A DNA stretch of 11,544 nt. Origin: an uncultured Alphaproteobacteria bacterium. Lineage in GTDB: Bacteria > Pseudomonadota > Alphaproteobacteria > CAAHEQ01 > UBA3637. Below the pieces are notes generated by a model. It made no database searches. It saw nothing but the letters and a program-made list of their open reading frames with translations, and was not told where the DNA came from. The translations under genes and the position numbers were made by a program. The stretch spans positions 1 through 11,544 of the forward strand of contig CALXTZ010000042.1 in assembly GCA_944391545.1 (NCBI GenBank), written 5' to 3'. Positions 5,230 through 11,544 of the stretch are shown piece after piece (position 1 is the first letter of the stretch; the number at the start of each line of letters is the position of its first letter).

Positions 5230-8049
5230 TTACTTCCCATTCGTTAAAACGTTGACGATGTCATAAAGCTTCATACTGTTAGATGCTTTAACCAAAACGG
5301 TATCGCCGGATTGCAACTCTTTTTCCAACGCAGGTAGAATATCGCATGCTTTTTGAGCCCAAGCGCCTCGGCAGTTTTGTGGCAGCTTTTCATAAAGCTT
5401 TTTCATCATCTCGCCTACAGCATACACTTTATCAACTTGAATTTCCAGCAAATTATCTGCTAAATTTGTATGCAATGTCGGCGCAAATTCACCCAGTTCC
5501 AACATATCGCCCAAAACGGCAATTTTACGGCCGGGTTGTGTTCCGAGCACAGAAATCGAAGCGGCCATTGAAGACGGGTTGGCATTATATGCATCGTCGA
5601 TAACGGTGAGCGTTTTGCCGTGATAAACGCATTTTATGAAAGCCCCGCGTCCTTTGACGGCAGACATCCCGGACAGGCCGTCGGCCGCTTTGGTTAAATC
5701 GCCTTGAACGGCTGCAACGACCGCCAATACGCCCAAAGCATTTTGAACAAAGTGTAAGCCGCAAAGGTTCAGGGTAAAAGTCAAAAGCGTGCCGGATACC
5801 TGCGCTTGAACGGTTGTTTGACCGCCCTGCGTTTGCATGTCAATCAAACGGCTGTCGGCTTGTTCGTTTTGACCGAAAGACAAAACGGAATGAACGCCGT
5901 AAGAATCGGCTTTTTGCTTTAAAAAGTCAAAAAACGGGGAATCAGCGTTAAGAACGGCTGTTCCGTCCGGCAACATATGTGAAAAAATTTCGGATTTGGC
6001 CGCAGCAATGTCCTGTTCAGATTTGAAAAATTCCCGATGCGCGGATCCGATCATCGTTACCAAAACGACTTCGGGTTCGACTAATTGAGACAAACGTGTT
6101 AATTCGCCCGCATGATTCATTCCCATTTCAATGACGGCAAAATCAGCGTCTTTCGGTAAGCGCGCCAATGTGAGCGGAACGCCCCATTCATTGTTCAGAT
6201 TGCCGGTAGTCGCATGGACGTTTCCTTGAGCACAAAGCGCGCGGACGAGCATTTCTTTGGACGTCGTTTTCCCCGAACTACCGGTAATGCCGATGCGAAC
6301 GGCTTTACTTCTGTTTTTAGCATAGGTCGCCATTTGATAAAGCGCTTTGCCCGTGTCGGGAACAACCAACAGCTTATCGGAATCGGGTATAACCATCGGG
6401 TGATCGACGATAGCTGCCACCGCCCCTTTTTTCAACGCTTGTTCGACATAAGCATGGCCGTCCAGTTTGTCTCCTTTGAGGGCAATAAACAAATCGCCCG
6501 GCTGTAACGATCGCGTGTCAATCGATACGCCGTAGGCGCGGACGTTTTCCGGCAGGAGGCCGCCGGTTGCCTCTTGTAATTCCTGTTTGGTCCACAACGG
6601 CTTTTCTTTTAATGCTTTTAAAGCCAACAAAACTTGAATCCGGTCGTTAAACGTGTACATCATGCCGTTAATCAACTGACCCTCTTCGTGGCCTTTGCCG
6701 GCCAAAAGTAACACATCACCGGCTTTTAAACGGGAGACGGCCGTGTAAATGGCAACGGCTCGGTCATCAATTTCTGTTGCTTGAGGAACTGCCGATAAAA
6801 TTTGTCGACGGATTTCGGCAGCATCTTCAAAGCGGGGATTATCATCCGTCACAATGACTTCATCCGCCAAATCTGCGGCGATTTTCCCCATAATCGGTCG
6901 TTTACCCGTGTCTCGGTTGCCGCCGCACCCGAACAAAACATGCAATTTGTTTCGGGTATGATGACGCAATGATTTTAAGGCGGTTTCCAATCCGTCCGGC
7001 GTGTGCGCATAATCAACAAAAATGCTGGCCCCTTCCGGCGTGCGGCCGACCAATTCCATCCGCCCGTCGGGAGCTTTGACGGTTTGAAGTGCTTGAATGG
7101 CCGTTTCGGCATCTATGCCCGTTCCGATGGCCAAGCCTACGGCACATAAAATATTCATGCCTTGAAAAGCGCCGGCTACCGGCAGTTTGATGTCGTATGT
7201 TTTTCCCAAAATGTTGAGGGTTAAATCTTGCCCGGCTTCGTGGAGCGTTTGTTTGACCAACTTTAACGCTTGTCCGTTTTGACCGTATGACAACACTTTT
7301 AATCCGTGGAAACGACACGTTTTATCCATTCTGTCAAATTCCGGTATATCCGCGTTTAAAACAACGGTTCCGCCTTTGGCCGTTAAATCCGTGAAAAGCC
7401 GCATTTTGGCTTTCAAATAATTTTCCATCGTTTTATGGTAATCCAAATGATCGCGGGTCAGGTTTGTAAAAGCCGTTGTTTCGAATGTCAATCCGTCCAG
7501 GCGATGTTGATCCAGTCCGTGGCTGGATGCTTCCAACGCCGCATGCGTAACGCCGGTTTGAGCCAAAGCCTGTAATTCTTGGTTTAATGTGACGCTGGCC
7601 GATGTTGTCATGCCGCTATAGTGCGTGTAACCTTCGGATTGAACGCCGAGAGTGCCTAAACTGGCGCTTTTATGTCCGGCATATTCCCAAATTTGCCGTA
7701 AAAAGAAAACGGTAGATGTTTTGCCGTTTGTTCCCGTAACGGCAGCCAGATGTTGCGGATGCGGTTGATAAAAACCAACGCTCATCAAAGCCAACGCTTC
7801 CCGAATATGTTCTACGTGGTAAACGGGGACGCTTGTTTCCAGGCTGGGGTGGTTTGTTAGGATGACAACAGCTCCGTTTTGAACGGCTTCATTGACATAA
7901 TCAATGCCACTGCCTTGGTAACCGTCCATAGCGGCAAATAAGTAACCGGGCTTAACTTCCCGAGAATCGCGGGCAAGTCCCTGAATTTCGATATCGTTTT
8001 CAATGGGAAGAGCTATTTTGGCAAAGTGAAAAAGTTCTGATAAGCGCAT
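5230..8049 (-). CDS. murE-murF: Fused MurE-MurF: UDP-MurNAc-tripeptide synthetase and D-Ala-D-Ala ligase
   Basis: One continuous reading frame of 939 residues encodes two Mur ligases. The N-terminal half (about 1-483) is MurE: ATP loop TGTNGKTST (105-113), ASSHGLDQHR (174-183), the probable carbamylated Lys215 in YLKAKMRLF, and DNPR (403-406), which marks meso-diaminopimelate as the added amino acid. The C-terminal half (about 484-939) is MurF, which adds D-Ala-D-Ala: TGSSGKTTSK (589-598), NNEWGVPLTL (619-628), GSAHREFF (668-675), DDAYNANPSSM (818-828) and VLGDMLELG (845-853). The halves meet near base 6600 with no linker, stop or ATG; the sum equals two normal-length enzymes. The usual KGS near the MurF C-terminus is KAS. 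I chose the ATG at 8049, with AGGA eight bases upstream overlapping the ftsI stop; a longer start at 8085 adds 12 residues that overlap ftsI and are not MurE-like. Both active sites look complete. Confidence 0.96.
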   Translation of the reverse strand: MRLSELFHFAKIALPIENDIEIQGLARDSREVKPGYLFAAMDGYQGSGIDYVNEAVQNGAVVILTNHPSLETSVPVYHVEHIREALALMSVGFYQPHPQHLAAVTGTNGKTSTVFFLRQIWEYAGHKSASLGTLGVQSEGYTHYSGMTTSASVTLNQELQALAQTGVTHAALEASSHGLDQHRLDGLTFETTAFTNLTRDHLDYHKTMENYLKAKMRLFTDLTAKGGTVVLNADIPEFDRMDKTCRFHGLKVLSYGQNGQALKLVKQTLHEAGQDLTLNILGKTYDIKLPVAGAFQGMNILCAVGLAIGTGIDAETAIQALQTVKAPDGRMELVGRTPEGASIFVDYAHTPDGLETALKSLRHHTRNKLHVLFGCGGNRDTGKRPIMGKIAADLADEVIVTDDNPRFEDAAEIRRQILSAVPQATEIDDRAVAIYTAVSRLKAGDVLLLAGKGHEEGQLINGMMYTFNDRIQVLLALKALKEKPLWTKQELQEATGGLLPENVRAYGVSIDTRSLQPGDLFIALKGDKLDGHAYVEQALKKGAVAAIVDHPMVIPDSDKLLVVPDTGKALYQMATYAKNRSKAVRIGITGSSGKTTSKEMLVRALCAQGNVHATTGNLNNEWGVPLTLARLPKDADFAVIEMGMNHAGELTRLSQLVEPEVVLVTMIGSAHREFFKSEQDIAAAKSEIFSHMLPDGTAVLNADSPFFDFLKQKADSYGVHSVLSFGQNEQADSRLIDMQTQGGQTTVQAQVSGTLLTFTLNLCGLHFVQNALGVLAVVAAVQGDLTKAADGLSGMSAVKGRGAFIKCVYHGKTLTVIDDAYNANPSSMAASISVLGTQPGRKIAVLGDMLELGEFAPTLHTNLADNLLEIQVDKVYAVGEMMKKLYEKLPQNCRGAWAQKACDILPALEKELQSGDTVLVKASNSMKLYDIVNVLTNGK
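5233..5238 (-). promoter_or_regulatory. Ribosome-binding site of mraY, decides its start
   Basis: GGGAAG on the minus strand, ending four bases before the ATG at 5228 and lying in the last two codons and stop region of murF. It favours the 361-residue MraY. The alternative ATG at 5240 falls within and just before this stretch and has no purine-rich block of its own. Confidence 0.65.
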
Positions 8050-8057
8050 TCGATGTG

Positions 8058-8061
8058 TCCT
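8058..8061 (-). promoter_or_regulatory. Ribosome-binding site of murE-murF, decides its start
   Basis: AGGA on the minus strand, overlapping the ftsI stop codon (TAGGA) and eight bases before the ATG at 8049. It supports the 939-residue start over the 951-residue one at 8085, which lacks an equally placed signal and would overlap ftsI by 26 bases. The match is moderate, so the choice also rests on MurE N-terminal similarity. Confidence 0.65.
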
Positions 8062-9793
8062 ATTTCTTGGGTTTATACTGTTCATAAGCTACTTCAATAT
8101 AGGAAGGCTTTTCAAGCTCTTCTTTGGGTGTAACGCCTAAATGAGGGGCAATGGCTTCAATCATTGCACCGCCTGTCGGGGCAGCATTCCATCCGGCCGT
8201 ATTAAAGTACCAATCTTCCTTTCGTTTTTTCGGGTTTTCCAACATAACATACAAAACATATTGCGGGTTGTCCATCGGAAAAGCACCGACAAATGATGTG
8301 CGAAGCGTCCCTTTGATGTATCGGCCGTGTAAATCCTGCATTTCGGCAGATCCTGTTTTGCCGCCGACCAAATATCCCTTGATGTTGGCGCGTTTGCCGG
8401 AACCGATGTCAATAACGGCGCGCATCATGTGTCTTAAAATTTGAGACGTTTTCGGTGAAATAATTTGTGTGGCCGGCATGTCTTTGTTGCCGTTTTTCAA
8501 GAAAGTCGGCGGCCGGTATAATCCGCCGTTCACCAAAGCACTGACAGCGGTCGCCATGTGCAACGGAGAGACGGCAATTCCGTATCCGTAAGAAATAGTG
8601 GCGCCGTTGACTTCTCGCCAGGTGTCCGGTTGTATCGGTCGGCCGCGTTCGGGCAATTCGCACGGAACGACGGACAATAAACCGAATCGTTCCAAAAAGG
8701 CTTTTTGTTGTTCAACGCCGACAGCCATACCGATTTTGGCTGAACCGATGTTGGATGAGTAAATCAACACTTCCGGAATGGTTAAAAATCGGTTTTTCCC
8801 TTGAAAGTCCGTAACGGTAAAGCGCCCCAATCGAAGCGGCTTGGTGGCATCGACCCGGTCATCGGGGGTAATCAAACCTGTTTCCAAACCCATCGCAACC
8901 GTGAACGGTTTCATGACGGAACCGACTTCATATAAACCCAAAGTAGCTCGATTGAAAATGTTGTAATCCGTTCGAGTGGCCGGTCGATTCGGGTCAAAAT
9001 CCGGTAAAGACGTCAAGGCGATGATTTCGCCGTTTTGTGCATTCATGACAAGAGCGGCGCCCGCTGAAGCACTGAACGTATCCATGGCTTTAGCCAGTTC
9101 GTAACGAATGATATTTTGGACCCCGGTGTCAACGGAAAGCTGCAAAGGTTGCTTATCCGTCGTCAGACGTTGATGAAATGCCATTTCAAGGCCGGCAATG
9201 CCCTTATTGTCAATATTAGTCAGGCCGATGATATGGGAAAATAAATGGCTTTGCGGATAAATGCGTTGTTCCCCGTCGGTAAAGTTCAGCTGCGGATAGC
9301 CCAGCCGATTGATGGCGTATTGTTCTTTGGGCGTCAGGTTGCGTTTCAGGTATTTAAAGCTGGATTGCGATTTTAATTTTTCCAATAACTCTTCTTTGTC
9401 CAGCGTGGGCAGAATTTTTAAGATGTCTCGCGCCATTTGTTCGGGATTTGAAATATCACGCGCATCTACGTATAAATCGACGGTCGGCAGGCTGGTAGCC
9501 AAAATCGTGCCGTTACGATCCACGATATCCGCACGGTTTACCGGCAAATCACCGGCAACGAGCAGGCTGTGTTGCGGGCGGACGGTATTTTTCTTTAAAA
9601 TGGTTTGTTCAAACAGACGCACGCTTAAGACGGCAAAAGCGATTAAAAACAAATAAGCCACCAACAGCATCCGAAACCGGCCGGTTTTTAAAGCGCTGAC
9701 GGTTGTTTTGTCTAAAAAGCGATACCGATCGTTGGAAGAAGTCGGAATTTCCTGCCCGACGTAGTAATACGGAGTCTTTTTGCGGCGCAGCAT
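8060..9793 (-). CDS. ftsI: Septal peptidoglycan transpeptidase FtsI (PBP3, class B PBP)
   Basis: FtsI is the division-specific transpeptidase that crosslinks the glycan strands made by FtsW. The 577-residue protein has a short basic cytoplasmic tail, one membrane anchor at about residues 43-58, a pedestal domain beginning around ADIVDRNGTILA (88-99), and a penicillin-binding transpeptidase domain. Catalytic motifs are intact: Ser-Val-Met-Lys with nucleophile Ser292 and Lys295, Ser-Ser-Asn at 346-348, and Lys-Thr-Gly at 479-481. GSVMKPFT replaces the GSTFKPFT wording of many homologues, a common variant. Position directly after ftsL and before murE identifies it as FtsI and not the elongation enzyme PBP2. 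A GAGGA (9800-9804) lies six bases before the ATG, and only two bases separate it from the ftsL stop. The C-terminus ends soon after the transpeptidase domain, with no PASTA domains. Confidence 0.97.
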   Translation of the reverse strand: MLRRKKTPYYYVGQEIPTSSNDRYRFLDKTTVSALKTGRFRMLLVAYLFLIAFAVLSVRLFEQTILKKNTVRPQHSLLVAGDLPVNRADIVDRNGTILATSLPTVDLYVDARDISNPEQMARDILKILPTLDKEELLEKLKSQSSFKYLKRNLTPKEQYAINRLGYPQLNFTDGEQRIYPQSHLFSHIIGLTNIDNKGIAGLEMAFHQRLTTDKQPLQLSVDTGVQNIIRYELAKAMDTFSASAGAALVMNAQNGEIIALTSLPDFDPNRPATRTDYNIFNRATLGLYEVGSVMKPFTVAMGLETGLITPDDRVDATKPLRLGRFTVTDFQGKNRFLTIPEVLIYSSNIGSAKIGMAVGVEQQKAFLERFGLLSVVPCELPERGRPIQPDTWREVNGATISYGYGIAVSPLHMATAVSALVNGGLYRPPTFLKNGNKDMPATQIISPKTSQILRHMMRAVIDIGSGKRANIKGYLVGGKTGSAEMQDLHGRYIKGTLRTSFVGAFPMDNPQYVLYVMLENPKKRKEDWYFNTAGWNAAPTGGAMIEAIAPHLGVTPKEELEKPSYIEVAYEQYKPKK

Positions 9794-9795
9794 GT

Positions 9796-10128
9796 TTATT
9801 CCTCGTAAGCTGCAGGAATAATTTCCGGTTTACGACCGGGAAGGGGCGCTTCTTTAAAAGCAACGTCTTCCAATTGAATGATTTGAGACGGCTTAATCAC
9901 ATCCAATTGCGTATGTCCGGCAATTAACAAACGGATTCTCTGCGGGTCGTTCAAATGAGTCCATTCTGCTTTCAACACATGGATGGTGCGTTGATTTTGA
10001 ATGATCTGGCTTTGCAAAGCGGCTAATTGTTCTTCTTTGTCCAGCACCTGATATTTTAAAATAAACATCCCGGCGCACGCAATCAAAGCACACAACAAAA
10101 AGAAGCAATTAAACAAAAACCGTTTCAT
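9796..10128 (-). CDS. ftsL: Cell division protein FtsL
   Basis: FtsL is a small bitopic divisome protein that, with FtsB and FtsQ, assembles and activates the FtsW-FtsI synthase. The 110-residue product has a short N-terminus, one membrane segment at about residues 4-24, a probable coiled coil at about 27-53 (KEEQLAALQSQIIQNQ and onward), then the FtsL signature LKAEWTHLNDPQRI (52-65) and a short proline-containing periplasmic tail. FtsL sequences diverge strongly, so the assignment rests on this motif, the topology and the position between rsmH and ftsI. The start overlaps the rsmH stop as ATGA, and a perfect AAGGAGG (10134-10140) sits five bases upstream, written by the two arginine codons near the rsmH C-terminus. 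This is one of the strongest ribosome-binding sites in the window, which suggests a high translation rate for this small protein. Confidence 0.93.
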   Translation of the reverse strand: MKRFLFNCFFLLCALIACAGMFILKYQVLDKEEQLAALQSQIIQNQRTIHVLKAEWTHLNDPQRIRLLIAGHTQLDVIKPSQIIQLEDVAFKEAPLPGRKPEIIPAAYEE

Positions 10129-11042
10129 GACAGCCTCCTTGCCACCCGGAGACGACTGGAGCGCGCTCGCGGATTAACAGATAACTCGGCCGGGGACGGC
10201 GTAATCGGTTTTTTAGTCAAAATTTCGAAAGACGGTGCCTTTTTTTGAACTTCCGGCATATATTTGGACGGATTCGGAACATGCCCGGATTCTTGAGCCA
10301 TAAAGTTTTTGACAATCCGATCTTCCAAAGAATGGAACGAAACAACCGCCAACATGCCGCCGGCTTTTAAAAGAGATCGAGCGCCCGTTAAACCGCGTTT
10401 TAATTCGCCCAGCTCGTCATTCACGTAAATTCTTAAGGCTTGAAAAGAACGCGTTGCCGGATCCGTATCGCCCGGTTTTCGCGGCAGGCAGGAACGAATG
10501 ACATCGGCTAAATCCAAAGTTGTTTGAAAGGGTTTTTCTTGTCGGCGCTGAACAATTTTGCGGGCAATGCGGCGAGAAGCTTTTTCTTCCCCGTATTCAT
10601 ACAAAATATCGGCCAGATCCGATTCTTTAAACGTATTCACGACATCGGCGGCAGTTTGTCCCGTTTGCCCCATGCGCATATCCAAAGGGCCGTCTTTTTG
10701 AAATGAAAATCCGCGTTCGGGGCGATCAATTTGCATCGAAGAAACCCCGATATCCAAAACAACACCGTCGACGGGCGTTGAAACCAGATCGGCCATATCG
10801 CCGAACCGTCCGTGAATTAAAGTCAGACGCGGCGCATATTGTTGAACCAAGCTTTGTCCGGCCGCGACGGCGGTTTCGTCTTGATCAATCGCGATGACCC
10901 GAACATCGGGAGCTGCGTTTAAAATCGCTTCGGTATATCCGCCCGCCCCGAAAGTCCCGTCCACATAAAGGCCGCCGGTTCGTATGGCTAAACTTTGAAT
11001 AACTTCGTTGAGTAAAACGGGAATGTGCGGTCGTGTCATCAT
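10125..11042 (-). CDS. rsmH: 16S rRNA (cytosine1402-N4)-methyltransferase RsmH (MraW)
   Basis: RsmH methylates N4 of C1402 in the decoding centre of 16S rRNA using S-adenosylmethionine. The 305-residue product has family-typical length. Motifs: HIPVLLNEV (6-14), the SAM loop YVDGTFGAGG (26-35), acidic IAIDQD (50-55), VLDIGVSS (95-102), DPATRSFQALRIYVNDE (194-210), VVSFHSLEDRIVK (233-245) and the C-terminal NPRARSSRLR (290-299). A longer open frame reaches an ATG at 11123, but its extra 27 residues resemble no RsmH and lie over the mraZ 3' end. The ATG at 11042 has GGAGGG (11049-11054) six bases upstream and overlaps the mraZ stop by four bases (ATGA). A second ATG follows directly at 11039. 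The last codons carry the ftsL ribosome-binding site. Second gene of the cluster, in the standard place after mraZ. Confidence 0.97.
   Translation of the reverse strand: MMTRPHIPVLLNEVIQSLAIRTGGLYVDGTFGAGGYTEAILNAAPDVRVIAIDQDETAVAAGQSLVQQYAPRLTLIHGRFGDMADLVSTPVDGVVLDIGVSSMQIDRPERGFSFQKDGPLDMRMGQTGQTAADVVNTFKESDLADILYEYGEEKASRRIARKIVQRRQEKPFQTTLDLADVIRSCLPRKPGDTDPATRSFQALRIYVNDELGELKRGLTGARSLLKAGGMLAVVSFHSLEDRIVKNFMAQESGHVPNPSKYMPEVQKKAPSFEILTKKPITPSPAELSVNPRARSSRLRVARRLS
10134..10140 (-). promoter_or_regulatory. Strong ribosome-binding site of ftsL inside rsmH
   Basis: AAGGAGG, a full match to the anti-Shine-Dalgarno core, five bases before the ftsL ATG. It is encoded by consecutive AGG AGG arginine codons at the end of rsmH, so one stretch serves both as coding sequence and as translation signal. 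Confidence 0.85.
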
Positions 11043-11512
11043 GAAGCACCCTCCGTTTTGCGGGATAATGTCAGCGGTTCTTGAAAAGCTCTTTGCCTGA
11101 TCTTTTGCAAAGATTCTTCCCATAAAGCCGGTTGCCAGATTTGAAAAGTTTTTCCTTTTCCGACAAAGACGGCGCTGTCCGATAACCGCGCGTGGGATAA
11201 TAATTTCGGCGTTAAAGAAATGCGTCCGGTACTGTCCGGGACAAAAACTTTCGAGTCGGCGAAAATCAAAGCCGTCAAATCGTCTTGTTCTTTTGAAAAC
11301 GTATCAAATGTTCGGTCAATCGTTCCGGCCATTTGTTCCAATAAATCCGCCGTACATCCTTCGATACACGGATGTAAAAAAGAACGATAAAGAACCAATT
11401 CAACCTGACGTTCGTCCAAAATAGAGCGGTAATCGGCGGGAATCGATACGCGTCCTTTCGTATCAATCTTATTGAAGATGGTATCAAGGAAAAGACAGCT
11501 TTTCTTGACCAT
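11039..11512 (-). CDS. mraZ: Transcriptional regulator MraZ
   Basis: MraZ is a DNA-binding protein built of two AbrB/SpoVT-like swapped-hairpin domains, known in other bacteria to form ring-shaped oligomers and to regulate its own dcw operon by binding repeats before mraZ. The 157-residue product shows both domains: DTKGRVSIPADYR (17-29) in the first half and DSTGRISLTPKLL (93-105) followed by FVGKGKTFQIW (116-126) in the second. It lacks the first few residues typical of some family members but retains LFLDTIFNKID, close to the usual family opening. The ATG at 11512 has GGGGA (11518-11522) five bases upstream, and no later Met precedes the first domain, so the start is well supported. This is the first gene of the visible cluster; its leader is cut off by the right edge after 32 bases. 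Confidence 0.96.
   Translation of the reverse strand: MVKKSCLFLDTIFNKIDTKGRVSIPADYRSILDERQVELVLYRSFLHPCIEGCTADLLEQMAGTIDRTFDTFSKEQDDLTALIFADSKVFVPDSTGRISLTPKLLSHARLSDSAVFVGKGKTFQIWQPALWEESLQKIRQRAFQEPLTLSRKTEGAS
11049..11054 (-). promoter_or_regulatory. Ribosome-binding site of rsmH, decides its start
   Basis: GGAGGG on the minus strand, six bases before the ATG at 11042 and inside the mraZ coding region. It rules in the 305-residue RsmH and argues against the 27-residue longer open frame starting at 11123. The second ATG at 11039 would be nine bases away, which is also tolerated but less typical. Confidence 0.85.
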
Positions 11513-11544
11513 TTAAATCCCCTGTTTCACCTTTAGACTCGATT
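11513..11544 (-). promoter_or_regulatory. Leader of mraZ, with possible MraZ boxes
   Basis: The 32 bases upstream of mraZ are all that remains of the cluster's 5' region. Read on the minus strand they contain the mraZ ribosome-binding site GGGGA (11518-11522), and nine bases before it GGTGA (11527-11531). These two short similar blocks could be part of an MraZ-binding direct repeat, since E. coli boxes are TGGGA-like with a ten-base period, but the period here is nine and one copy coincides with the ribosome-binding site. A GAGTC site (11536-11540), a possible CcrM (GANTC) methylation target, lies just upstream. No -10 or -35 can be named with confidence; the promoter is probably beyond the right edge. 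Confidence 0.35.

Larger units (their letters stand above)
1..11512 (-). other. dcw operon without murD, single direction, gapless
   Basis: Ten genes in the order mraZ, rsmH, ftsL, ftsI, murE-murF, mraY, ftsW, murG, murC, murB run without interruption. Four junctions are ATGA overlaps: mraZ/rsmH, rsmH/ftsL, ftsW/murG and murG/murC. ftsL/ftsI has a two-base gap, ftsI/murE-murF ten bases, and murE-murF/mraY and mraY/ftsW one base each. murC/murB has two bases between or a one-base overlap, depending on the murB start. No hairpin-plus-U-run terminator or separate promoter region was seen between genes. Co-transcription from a promoter before mraZ is inferred. Compared with the common order, murD is absent between mraY and ftsW, and murE and murF are one gene. 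Confidence 0.85.

Noticed and set aside
3002..5240. A hidden, frameshifted or degraded murD around mraY and ftsW
   Set aside because: mraY and ftsW are both full-length and adjoin with a one-base gap, so there is no room for a remnant.
5230..8049. A stop-codon readthrough or programmed frameshift producing the MurE-MurF fusion
   Set aside because: The frame is continuous, with no stop at the junction; an ordinary gene fusion explains it.
9309..9656. 115-codon plus-strand open frame opposite ftsI
   Set aside because: Antisense shadow of ftsI; no recognisable motif or independent signal.
11043..11123. 27-residue N-terminal extension of RsmH
   Set aside because: The extension overlaps mraZ, resembles no RsmH N-terminus, and a good ribosome-binding site points to the ATG at 11042.
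1..11544. Mobile elements, CRISPR arrays, tRNA or rRNA genes, toxin or defence genes
   Set aside because: The window is filled by recognised cell wall and division genes; no repeats, inverted ends or RNA-gene structures were seen.

Overview
The window is a nearly complete dcw (division and cell wall) cluster from a bacterium that makes a Gram-negative, meso-diaminopimelate type peptidoglycan. Every gene lies on the minus strand, so transcription runs from the right edge to the left edge. In transcription order the genes are mraZ, rsmH (mraW), ftsL, ftsI, a fused murE-murF, mraY, ftsW, murG, murC and the first 172 codons of murB, which runs off the left edge. The gene order, the short FtsL, the MurG motif DDHQTANA, the RsmH motif FGAGGYTEAIL and the MurE segment ending in RQIW resemble Alphaproteobacteria. 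The base composition (by eye, mid-40s percent G+C) suggests one of the lower-GC lineages of that class. This placement is inference and not a database match.

Layout from right to left: 11513-11544 is the leader of mraZ. 11039-11512 is mraZ, a transcriptional regulator. 10125-11042 is rsmH, a 16S rRNA methyltransferase. 9796-10128 and 8060-9793 are the divisome genes ftsL and ftsI. 5230-8049 is the MurE-MurF fusion. 4143-5228 is mraY, 3002-4141 ftsW, 1905-3005 murG, 520-1908 murC and 1-517 partial murB. There is essentially no non-coding DNA inside the window: neighbouring genes overlap by a few bases or are separated by at most about ten. No internal terminator or promoter was seen, so one polycistronic transcript with coupled translation is the simplest reading.

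The genes act together. MurB and MurC work early in making UDP-MurNAc-peptide, and the MurE and MurF halves of the fusion add meso-DAP and D-Ala-D-Ala. MraY and MurG build lipid I and lipid II at the inner membrane. FtsW and FtsI polymerise and crosslink septal peptidoglycan, and FtsL helps to assemble and activate that pair. Cytoplasmic ligases, membrane steps and septal synthases are therefore co-expressed.

The window does not look like an undescribed system. Two departures from the textbook cluster deserve attention. First, MurE and MurF form a single 939-residue polypeptide with no linker. Second, murD, which normally sits between mraY and ftsW, is missing: mraY and ftsW are separated by one base. 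The organism needs a MurD activity from elsewhere, and the window does not show where.
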